From: Neodiprion pinetum
Taxonomy: Eukaryota > Arthropoda > Insecta > Hymenoptera > Diprionidae
Direction: 5' to 3'
NCBI RefSeq assembly: GCF_021155775.2
Contig: NC_060233.1
Span: 26,143,456 to 26,207,455 of the forward strand
DNA: 64,000 bases
Part shown: positions 51,365-61,730 of the stretch, piece after piece
Position numbering within the stretch: position 1 is the first letter of the stretch
Layout of the letters: each line of letters opens with the position of its first letter
The notes under the pieces: generated by a model
The model's database searches: none
The model's input: the letters and a program-made list of their open reading frames with translations, nothing else
What the model was told of the DNA's origin: nothing
Translations under genes and position numbers: made by a program

Positions 51365-52928
51365 TCAAGAAAAAGAATTTTATTCAGTAAAAAGTACGCG
51401 TGTGCAAAGGCCAATGTTTTTACTAGAGAAAATTAGCTTCTGGAAAAAAATGGCAGCTACAGCCTCATTTAATTCATCTCTTCAATTTAAAAACAAATCG
51501 GATAGCGGAGTAGCGACACTGTGATACACATCGCTGGTGCAGGAGGCAGGAAATGTTAATTCCGTATATACGCGCGTTTTTACTTTCCGTGGATCTCTAT
51601 TAGCCCCGAGCCTCTCTTCCTCCATTTCACCCTCATGATCCAGTACTTTTTCGTCCTTTTTTCCGTTTCATTCTTGCGAGGGATTTCCGACGACGACTTA
51701 GCCGTAGGTATACGCTGCGAGTCTGATTTCACCTCGGGGTCTCTGGCACTTTGGCATAGAATTGTTTCAAAGTATGAATTTTAACACGTCGAAGTTGGGA
51801 GCCGCCCTTTTTTACGGGGTATCCCCCGCATCTCTCTGTCGCCTTTCTCCAACTTCTTTAATTCCGGCGCAAGACCCTCCGGAAGCTTCGCTCGGCACCA
51901 AACTCGCCCCCCACGGTTAAGGGTTGTGATTATTTCTTCAATTATATAAGAGGGGATGATCATTCCACCCGTTTCTCATGGGCGAGATGCGGCGGAAGTT
52001 TTCGAGGCTTCTCTGCCGCCGCGAGACTGAGGAGCCAATATATAATTCTTGTAATTTCTGAATCTCCTCCGGATCTCGTTCTCCCTCGCACCATCATCTC
52101 ACGCGAGACGATAAGACGCTCCCTAACTTTCCGCCCCCCGTACATACCAACTAACACATCTTGTAGACACGATTCGTACGACGATGATTATCAGTTTTGA
52201 GATTTCGTTTACGTAGCTCATCCCCTTTCGGGTGACAAACTGAAGAGTAAGTGATTGATTATATATACTCATGTAACTCGACAATTTTGCCTGATCTTTA
52301 TGGTGAAAATTGATACGCGTGCTTCGCACCGGTGTTTGTTTGTTCATTTTTGGTCTCAGTTCATAATCTTGCCGATAATTCCCTCCAGCACATTCGTATA
52401 AAATTCCATATTTCGTGATATTCAGCTTAAATTATACAGTACTTGAGGAAAATATCTAATCATCTTCCAAATTGAAGAAACTTTGTACAAAAAAAAAGAC
52501 GTTTCGAAGTTTTTATCCCGATAATGCGGCCAGATTCAGTCATGGCGAATGTCATCCTACACTGTATTGGAGGCATATATATATATATATATATGTTTGA
52601 AACATCGGGAAAACGTTTAAAAAATGTTTTATCAATTGAGCATTTTTTAGAGTTCATTGGGACCAAGTAATGGCATGAAACTCATTTAGATCAGGATTTT
52701 CGGTTTTTATCATGAGTTTGAACGAATTGTTCATTTAATTTGAATAGAACGTTTCAACCCCAAAAATCGAACCAAGCTCTACTTTCAATTATTGCTTGTA
52801 TTCGTTCACGAGACTCTTATACACCACAAGATAAAATTCGAGAGAAAACTAAACATGAATCAGGTGTAGATTGGGATTGTGGAAAACGTCCAACACTCAT
52901 TTTCTGTAGAATACTCTCACGGCTGCAG
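51365..52928. other. Flank of the DIRS element, no gene seen
   Basis: No copy of the DIRS terminal repeat is found here, although the left ITR would be expected at 51.3-51.6 kb. Pyrimidine-rich at 51.6-52.1 kb. Confidence 0.5.
52567..52594. repeat. (AT)n microsatellite
   Basis: A short AT dinucleotide array within AT-rich sequence. Confidence 0.85.
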
Positions 52929-53339
52929 TCACAACAGGTAATACGGCCCCTGCTCATGTCGCTCGGCTGCTTCACGATGTTTCACAGCTTCTTCTTCCAG
53001 TTTGCGACATCGGGCCGCATGTTTCTGCATTGCTTCTTCTTCTTGTCGGCGAAGCGTATATCGCCAATGCTCATCAGGTAGCCGATGCTGCTCCAGAGCA
53101 CGCCAATGCTGCTGGTCTTGTTGCTGCTCCTCTTCTGAACGACGGTCGTCATCTTGCCGGAGACTATATTCGTGTAGCGAGATCCCCTTCGGGGGGTCTA
53201 CTGAAACGTCCATTATGAATGTGATACAGGAGAACAGCAACTGGTACGTGGTTACTCCGCAAGTGTTCGTCACAAACTGAGCTGTTCGACTCGTTATCGT
53301 ACTATACCGTTGCGCTAGCGGAAATAATGATTGCGTCAT
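52929..53339 (-). CDS. Charged coiled-coil ORF, unrecognised (136 aa from first ATG)
   Basis: The frame is open from a TAG just upstream, with its first ATG at 53339 and a second at 53213. The N-terminal third is uncharged and Thr/Ser/Phe-rich. From about residue 55 the protein is dominated by Glu, Gln, Arg and His (RRSEEEQQQDQQHWRALEQH ... LRRQEEEAMQKHAARCRKLE), typical of a long helix or coiled coil. It ends GPYYLL and stop. I do not recognise the family. The composition differs from neighbouring AT-rich sequence, and a TATAAATA lies about 235 bp upstream on the same strand. It could be a small gene, an exon, a fragment of a mobile-element Gag-like protein, or a chance ORF in low-complexity sequence. 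Confidence 0.33.
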   Translation of the reverse strand: MTQSLFPLAQRYSTITSRTAQFVTNTCGVTTYQLLFSCITFIMDVSVDPPKGISLHEYSLRQDDDRRSEEEQQQDQQHWRALEQHRLPDEHWRYTLRRQEEEAMQKHAARCRKLEEEAVKHREAAERHEQGPYYLL

Positions 53340-53571
53340 CCGTTCTCGAAACACAATTATCTACCGAGCGGGCGAAAAGAACAAATGTACTTGGCCAGGC
53401 TTTTTCCCCGTCAAGGGGATTATGACGTGCACCGTCGTTTACTTTTGTAAACATCGAACTTTTGATACACAACTAGTGCACACTCGACTAGTTCGGTTTT
53501 CTGTCACCAGGCATCATAGCGTCATTGGCCAGATCCCATCGTTTAAACACGGCGAATGGATATAGTGTCGG

Positions 53572-53579
53572 TATTTATA
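53572..53579 (-). promoter_or_regulatory. TATA-like box upstream of the coiled-coil ORF
   Basis: TATAAATA on the minus strand, about 235 bp before the ORF's first ATG. A TCAGT initiator-like motif (GCTCAGTTTG) also lies on the minus strand near 53283, between the two possible start codons. This is suggestive only. Confidence 0.2.
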
Positions 53580-56500
53580 GTGTGGTTGATCAGAGAAATC
53601 TTCATTCGAGCTGCCCAGCGTTTCTCCGATACGGTGAATTTTCTTAACTCAGTGTTTTCTTCAAGCTCTACATATAATACGAAAAGACTTCGTGCCGGAG
53701 TGGTCGCACCATGGAGCTACCGATAAGACCGCGGCGCACGTGACTCTCCAACGCCGCATGGAGCTCCTGGTCACACAATAGATTGAGATGCAGCGACTGT
53801 GCTATCTTTGAAGAAAAAACCATGTATTTCTACTCAGGCGTATCAACAGTAGCTTCAGCCCGTTACAGAGCACGTTGCAACATACAAAAAGTTGAGCTCG
53901 CAACAGATTTTTAAACTTTGTATAATGCAAGCCTGAAAGCCTGTTGCACATAGCAACGCGCGTGTAGACATTTTTTTCAATTAATTAACCACACATGACG
54001 CACACGCGCTGAACTTTCGTGAAATTCTGAATAATATTATTGAGGACAACCACTAAGATTGATACCGAGCGATACGGTTACCGTTATTCTCATTTCACAA
54101 CGGAACTATATTTTTACATTTTCCTTATCGTCCGGCTGAAATGTAAATTCCACCGAGATTTACAAAATCACATACCAATCACCCCGTGTAGTTATTGTAA
54201 TATCCCGAGATGAGGTATTTGGTATCGTTTGGTTGCTGTGGTCACAGAATAAGAGAAGTGACTACGGTTTTCACCAAGATGACAGAGGTTTCATAATGTT
54301 TGTGCAACATCACATAACATTGTGTCTCAAGCATCGCTTCACATTACAGTACACAGAGAACCCATCAGACGTTCATACTTGCTGCCTCAAGCAAAGGACA
54401 TGTCTAACGTCACTATCATTGCTGAGTACCGGCATGACGACGGATCGTAACAAAGACACTGTCACGTCATGTTCAGTTATGACCTACGTCAAGCTTGTGT
54501 ACGTGTACGACACATGAACACACACACGCACACGCATACAAGGAAAACGTGTTATGATTTCAGTAAATGTCAGGAACGTTTTGAGATAAAGTAATGTGTG
54601 TAGCAGAGGTCTGAGAGCAGGTGAGCCTGGCTCAGGTATGGAAGATTGCTGACGTTGACACTAGCCCTAGGATCGACGTTACGTTACTAGAAGTCAAAGT
54701 TTTGCGCCAAGGTGTTCGTTAGCTCTGCAGCGTTTATCTTCCTATCTTTCTGCAACACCTGAGAGTCCTATTTTGCAGAGATTCATGCCTAGACCTTATC
54801 CAGAAGCGTGCCAGGAGGCTGGCGACCATCGTTTGTGGTGAAAAAATTCAACTGCATTCTGAGCCAAATGCATCCCAATGCATCAGGTTGACATTGCAAT
54901 GTCGAAATTCCTATTCTCACCAGATGGTGCATCTAGGAATTATGCACCGTACGTTACTGTGTTCCAAACTGTACGTTCTAAATGTACGACGCTGTCAGAT
55001 TTCAAGATTTCTCTACAATTAATGAAAAAAATATTGAGCTAGGAGCTAAACATAAATTTTCTACTCCACTTACAGTTGAATTTTTCTCCACCCATTCCAT
55101 TTCTTAATCCCCTTGGGCATGTTGGCACGAGGACCACGCGTGTATTCGTGGGTTTGGTATACGACGCGATGGGCGGAGTCGGGATGGCAAAGTGGTTGCT
55201 TCGCGTACAGAGAGCGACGACCAATCATGTGGAAAATTCAGTTTTCCTTGAAATTAAACGTGCAGGAGTGGCTGCAGAGCGGCTGAGAACAGGGTAGCGA
55301 AAGCCTTTACCGTATACACATTATACATGCGCGAAAAGGGGAAACTGGTAGCAGCTACACATCAGGGGATGCAACATGTTTTCAGCCGCGGGTGGTTAGG
55401 GAATTTTTTGAAGGAAGGACGAAATGGTCACGTATCGCCAATAACGCAATGCTTATCAAGTGACGATTCGGCTAAAGTATGGACAGCTATCATCAGATAT
55501 AGTGACGTCACATTCTCCACTTTTTCTCTGAAATAAAGATATGGATACGGGTCGAAATTCAGAATTCTTGAAGCTCAGATTCACGGTTACATCGAACTAT
55601 CGTAACTTCAAATGGTCGAAGCTCTGGATGATAGTGATGTTTACACATGCCGTGAAGCTTTCGCAGCATATGTGAAGGTTGGTAACGTTCGGAGTTTCAA
55701 TATCTAAAAATTCGAAGTGTAGAGCATTCGAGGTTTTTTGACTATTCAGACTGTCAATCATTTGGAATTTTCACCGGTTGTAGCTATGACCATTCGAGGT
55801 TTTGACAATATAGAGTTTTGACCACTCGTTGGACGTAACGGTTAGTCTGAACCGTGTTGATTCTAAATTTTTACCCACACTCCCAACGTTTTGCAGGCAC
55901 GGTCCAGCTGACTATCTCACCTTCGTTTCGATGTGGCCAATCATTTTTAACTTATCCATACTGCAGAATTCGTACGTATTGCAAGCGGTTCACGGTCATG
56001 GCGAAGGAACGATTAGACGTTCGTATTGAGCTTCGTGCACCGCGATACCTATTAACGATTGAAAAATGGTTTGGAGTTGGCTCTCGTCATTTTTCATCCC
56101 TTTTCGGTACGTCTAATATCGCTGCAGTTTGTCTGAACCCCGCTGACGCGGGAGATTCCGATCCTCCTGCTGGAGATCTTCGAAGAGAGGAGAGTGAGCG
56201 GAGAAGATTCAACCCTTAAGAAATTAGATATGTCTCCCGCTCCGTGCCCTTAACGCAAGGTTAAGTTGTTGAGTGTTCAGACCGGGAGATTAAAGTGCTC
56301 CGATGTCCATAGGGATGGGTAAGAGCAGCCTCCGGGGAATTCTAATGACCGGTTTTTTCTCTCTCTCTCTCTCCTTGCTGTCTTTCAATTCACTTCTTCC
56401 TTATTTCTTCCGCATTCTCATTCTTCTCCTCTGTGAGGTAGTACATTAGAGGTCGGTTAGTCGGTCTGAGCTGCCGGATGTAACCGTCTCATTGTCAAAC

Positions 56501-59331
56501 TTGTCCCGCAAGTTTCCCGCTGCTGTAATCCCTCTCCACTTTCTTCAACTATTCATCCCCTCGAGCCACTATTTCCCAAGCTGCGGGTGGAAGAAACTAA
56601 CAGGTGAGCACTCCAATTAGAGAAAGACCATAAACAGCGCGTTTCAAAAAAATAATAGCCGGAATACAGAGCCGCTTAACGTTTCACGGCCTCGTTACAC
56701 GAGAAGGGTAATGTAAGCAGATCCTGATCCATCCGTGTTTACGGCGTGTGCTCCAGCCCTACATCCAGAAACCGACCGCCTCTCTGGCCTGCGGGCCAGG
56801 AGATACCTGGTCTCCCAGCGGGGCGGTGTCTTAGAATTAAGATGGTGGGTATTAAGATGATACGTGGGAGATATACCCGGCAACTTAGCACTTAACAGAT
56901 GCTTTAAAGTTACGTGTTATCGAGAGGGGAGCTTGCCGGGCGAGATGGCGACGACCGGGCACATGAACACACCGGAAAGCGCCGCTTCTTCTTCCCTTCC
57001 ATCCTCCTGCTCTTCCTCCTCCTTCTTGTTCTCGTTCACGGAGGGTCGGTCGAATCTGCTGAGTATCCCCGGCCGTCCCCGCTCCTTGACGGTGAAAGGG
57101 TCGGCTGCGGGCCTCCCTAGTTGACTCGAAGATTTTTATTGAGGGGCTTAAGGCGACGCCCGTAGAAAGTTGCCAGATCCAATTACAATCCGATACTAAT
57201 TTTGATCCCTGTAGCAGCGCTCCTCCTGCACAAGATGACGTCACGTCTTGTTTGTACGGCGCAAATTACCGGAGACAGATGGTGAACCCATTTTATACAT
57301 CCGGCATATCGACGCTCACGGTTCTTGGATATTTCATATCTGGACATGTGTTTTGCTCTCGAAACTATCCATCATTAAACGCTGCAGAATATCTGCGAGG
57401 AACGTCAATTGCAGACTCTTTCTTGTTTTTTGGATATTACCCTTACAATGGAAAAGCGCGGAAAAAAAATGTGGGAAACGTGGGTTCGAAATTCGCGGAA
57501 ATTGGCTAACGAAGTGGCATAAGTTATGCAAATCTGGCCAATTTTTTTTTACTTTGGATGAGGAGGAACAAATTTTGTGAAAAGCACCGAAGTTGTGACG
57601 TGGTGGCGAATATCTTGGAGGTACGCGCTTATGAATTTTCAACAATGGAACAAGCAGACTGCTGTATCATGTATGCTCACTTTAATGTAGAATTACAATG
57701 CAGGTAGTTGATCACGTTTGCAACACAAATTGCACGCCACTTGAAGAGCAGCTGGTTTATGTGTAACATAATCCGTTCACAGAATGTCACGTTGCAAATA
57801 AGACACGTCACCGAATGGAAAAAACGAAAGCTCACCCACAAAATAGAATTTGAAAATAGAAATTTTTCCTGACAATTTTGAGATGTAACTGGACGAAGAT
57901 TTAGTTTCAATGATTCGCAGCATATAATAGTAGCGGGCTAGCTTTATTTCAAATGCTAAATGTGGCGTGTCTTACCCTGGCGTTATAACTGGGTACGTGT
58001 TTATTTGAACGTCTCTCTGAATATAAACGTCATTTTTACTGGCTCTTGCAAATCCGTTTATCTCGCAAACCAGGGCAGATACATATTTTTTGTGCTCATC
58101 GGCTCTCGTAAAAAGCGGGGGGGAACGTATCGATCTTGGCCGATGCGTTTGTCGTTGGTGTCATATTTACATCGGGATTCGTCAAGTGCGCGAGAAGTCA
58201 CCGTGCGATATGATTTCCCGCCGTTTCCGATCTCGTTTGCCGTAGTCGTTCGAAAGGGCAGGGGTGTCGAAATTTGAGAATAGAATACGAAAACGCCGAC
58301 AAAACAGCCGAAATGGAGCATGAAATCATAAAGCGACTCTATAGGGTCTCGTGGATCGCGGATGGCGGTTCCATTGACTTCTCTGTATAGGCTTCCCACC
58401 ACCTCTGACAAACCCAAAAACCTGGGGGTGTAACCAGCCGCCCTTGCTCCCGGTTTCAACCTGCCCCCTTTCTTCCACCCTTTCTCAACCGCTTCCAGAG
58501 GACCAAATAGCCTTTTGTTAAATGCCAGCATTATCCCCAATAACCTGAAAAGGTTCAATTTGTCCCATTTCCCCGAGACCATCGAGTGCGCCTGCTTTCA
58601 CAGAGCGTGACAGAAGTCTCACCGTCCCATATAATTTCTCCGCTTCTCAACGTCTCAGTTTACCAGTTTGTCTTCCTTACGCGACTTTTTGTTATCATTC
58701 CAGAATCATGGCACCGTAATATCCTGGAACCAAGTACGTTGAAGTATACATCAACACGTTTATTCTGGCCCGTTGATCACGCGACGTGTCTACTTTCAAC
58801 CTCTATTTTTTATTATTATAATTGAATATACATATATAATAATATTATTATATATTAGAGTGTTTCAAAAAAAACTGACTATTTTTTTTTTTTTTGAAGA
58901 ACATTGAAAAATCTTCCGAGTGTCCCTCAAAAATGACCTCGGTGAAATATGAGCTCTTAATATTGATATTTAGAGGTGGCGATTCTCACTTTTCTATTTC
59001 CCATTTAACATGGGAAAAATTTTTTTTTAAATATAGAATTTTATTGCTCGAAAACGAATGGGTGTGAAGATATAAACAAAACATATTCTTGTAGGAAATT
59101 TTACGCTCTACAAAAAAGGTTTAAATAAAGATTTGCGTAAGATAAGTCGTTTCGGAGTTATCAGGCCTCAAACATCGAACCGTTTGAAATAATGATGTTA
59201 TTAATTTATAAATGCTACAAAACTGACTCATATCGTTGATTAATGAAATTTATTAATTAACATTTCATTGGAAGTCTATAGTCCTAATTTTAAAATCAAT
59301 AATATTGTGTATTTAAGTGATATGATATATA
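53580..59331. other. Non-coding stretch
   Basis: GC-rich at 56.1-57.25 kb. A 174-codon minus ORF at 58058-58582 (GWKKGGRLKPGARAAGYTPR) has no recognised domain. 58.84-59.2 kb is very AT-rich with T and A runs. Confidence 0.45.
56351..56372 (+). repeat. (TC)n tract
   Basis: TTCTCTCTCTCTCTCTCC run. Confidence 0.8.
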
Positions 59332-59383
59332 TTCCGAGATGTGCAAGTCGATGTATATATATATCGACTTGCACATCTCGGAA
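59332..59383. repeat. Perfect 21-bp inverted repeat (hairpin)
   Basis: TTCCGAGATGTGCAAGTCGAT at 59332-59352 is exactly complementary to 59363-59383, with a 10-bp GTATATATAT spacer. This is a perfect short cruciform or hairpin in AT-rich sequence. It is too short and too perfect for a typical animal pre-miRNA. No flanking duplication was seen. Confidence 0.9.
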
Positions 59384-61252
59384 AGCTCCACTCCCACCAT
59401 CTTTAACGACGGAAAGTTGTGGAGTGGAGACTCGAACGTACAAAAAAATTACTCGCTAATGAGTGATTATATACATCCAATTTCAGAATTTGAAGAGGTC
59501 ATCGAACATTATGCAAAATAAGATGGTTAATTTACACATTAAAAAAATATAGTTTAGACGCCTATAGACTATAATTTGGTATTTAATACTGAATTTGTGA
59601 ATCGACTGCAAAAATCTTTCTTGGGTACATCACACTTCGCGCTTGATTCAATCTACTTGACTAATGTTTAGATGATGTTTTACTCTTATTTTGGTAATAT
59701 CGAAATATTGGCGAATGAGCACTACCAATAAAATAAAAATTATGTGTATACGCGGTCAGTGACCATATTCTTGACGATCATTGTCGTTCGCTTTGTAAAA
59801 AAAACTTTGAAGAATTTTTGTTTCTAATCCCGTAAGAAAAATACCAAGTCGACAGGAATTTTCCTGCTCGAAGTTTTCGATCGGGAGTTTCATCGCGAAG
59901 AGTGAAAAATCGCGCTCTGCAATATTGTGCAGTGTGCTCGGCGTGCCAAAGTGCAGGTGCAGAGAGAAGCGCGAAGGAATGAAAACAAGATAAAAATATC
60001 TGTCGTGAACTCTGATTAAAAGCTAATCTGAAGAAAAAAGAACGCCGAGTTCGCGAGACAGGGAGAGAGAGAGAGAGGGAGAGGGTAAAAGTTGGCGCCG
60101 CAAGGCACTGCGGGGCGGACGTCTGTAGCGTTTGCAAAGTCGCGGCTCGAGAGAAGAAGTAGGGGGAGGCGGAAGGGTGAATTTAATTTGGCCCAAAAAA
60201 GCAGTGCTTTAATTAGTAATTAATTGGCACATAAATTAGCCGTGAATTTTCACCCCGCCAACTTTTTTTCCACTATGTATATACGCGATAAGAACGCGAG
60301 AGCGCGACAACTATTTTAGTAATTTAACTTTGCGCCGCACCCTTCTCCTCTTCGAGGCTTACTCTATATCGCCCTCCAAGTACCCGGTACTCAGAGAGGA
60401 TCTCTCAACGATAAACCAGCGATCTTCCGGCGTTATAACGCGCACGTTTCAGACCCCATAAGCAAATACCCGTCGATCCGTTTATCCGTCCATTTTCAAC
60501 GATCTCTTATAAAAACGACGAATAGCGACGAACTGCACGGTTCTCAGAGAAATTCGAAGCGTCTGGAATATAAGTATGTATAAACGATGTACAGAATTGG
60601 GATATTGAGTATATTCTCAAAAGCGCGGTAAATTTACATAAATTTTCTATCGCCTTTCATTTTATTCCACGGATTTATTGAAAGTAAACTAAGAATTATT
60701 TTATTGCAAATTGCGGAACGTATAACCGATCGAAGATTGGAACTGGGTGGAAAATATACACTCTACCGTCAGCTTTCGTTGGAGGTTATCGAACCGCGAA
60801 ATGATCTGCGATTTGAACAAATGAAAAGACAAATATTCATTAAGAAACAGAAGGCATAGATTCAAAATTAGCTAACGTCAATATCTCAATGCTGATTGAT
60901 TTTTATTATACCCAATTATACTTGCTTACAAAACACCTTTTTTCGCATCGCAGATGCTTTTCCCTAAACGTATAATGACAAAAAAATTTTAGCTCAAAGC
61001 GGCTCCTTGTCTGTTTTTTTCAAAACTGTGAGAGTTATTCTCTAAAAAGAAAAGTGGGGAATCGGAATAATGGAATAAACGTCGTTGACGTAGGAAGACA
61101 GTGAGAAATGCAGTTGATCTAAACTACAAATTTGGCCAATTCAAATAATGAATTTGCTTCAACGAAGAAGTTCCAAGTGTAAAGTGAAGAATGCAGGAGA
61201 TGAGAAATGAATCGGCGAAAAGAGATTGTCGTAAGATATTGAGCAAAATGGG
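59384..61252. other. Non-coding stretch
   Basis: Includes the GA tract and moderately GC-rich sequence at 60.0-60.5 kb. No gene is recognised. Confidence 0.5.
60062..60083 (+). repeat. (GA)n tract
   Basis: GAGAGAGAGAGAGAGGGAGAG run. Confidence 0.85.
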
Positions 61253-61395
61253 GAATATCAGACCTGCGGATCACGGATTCTGCTCAAACCTCTAGGGGTC
61301 TTTCTTTGGGCCAAAATATGGAGCTTCTGACGCGTAATTCCATGCTAATAAAGTAATTTGGCCTTTCTTCGCTCCGATTAAAACTGATTAGGTAC
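61253..61395 (+). pseudogene. Odorant-receptor-like N-terminal fragment, plus-strand copy
   Basis: Reads EYQTCGSRILLKPLGVFLWA then KIWSF and a stop. It is collinear with 34520-34650 (shared CCAAAATAT.GAGCTTCTGA and CTTCG..CCGATT blocks). LLKPLGVFLW resembles the LLKLLGVWP motif near the start of hymenopteran odorant receptors. Similarity ends at about 61395. A related minus-strand copy follows at 61461-61730, so the two converge. Confidence 0.3.
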
Positions 61396-61460
61396 ATAAG
61401 CAGTTTGATGAATGCAATGCCGTAACAACCGAAACCTGTTGTGTATTTCGCCTTAAATAT

Positions 61461-61730
61461 TCACTTTCGTTCACTTCTGTTGGAGTTCCGATAACGGGAT
61501 TTCATAGATTCAAATGTCAACGGATATAATATAACTTCAGAGCCATAGTGAAGTATAAACTGCCAATTTTCGACAACCTGATCACTTGTTAATTGGGCCG
61601 ACGAAACGAGCCTGAGAAGTTTCAACAGAATCTGTGATATCGATGTCTGATACTCTTGTAAGTCGAAATTCTTGCGATATTTCTCCGGCGCCGGTGACTT
61701 CTGATAATTTCGAGTGTGGAGTTGGAGCAC
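61461..61730 (-). pseudogene. Odorant-receptor-like N-terminal fragment, minus-strand copy
   Basis: An 89-codon open frame beginning at GTG, not ATG. It contains LQEYQTSISQILLKLLRLVS (residues 24-43) and then SDQVVENWQFILHYGSEVIL (49-68). It is the best preserved of three related segments (34520-34805 and 61253-61395). The residue pattern fits the cytoplasmic N-terminus and first membrane segment of an insect odorant receptor. No further receptor exons are recognised downstream towards lower coordinates. It could be one exon of a gene with a diverged remainder, or a relic. No signal for expression is visible. Confidence 0.35.

Noticed and set aside
50961..51524. 187-aa plus-strand ORF
   Set aside because: Antisense shadow of the DIRS gag frame.
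53002..53280. 92-aa Cys/Ser/Arg-rich plus-strand ORF
   Set aside because: Antisense of the charged minus-strand ORF. The Cys richness reflects reverse-complemented Gln/Ala/Glu codons.
58058..58582. 174-codon minus-strand open frame
   Set aside because: No domain, no supporting splice or promoter signal, and basic low-information composition.
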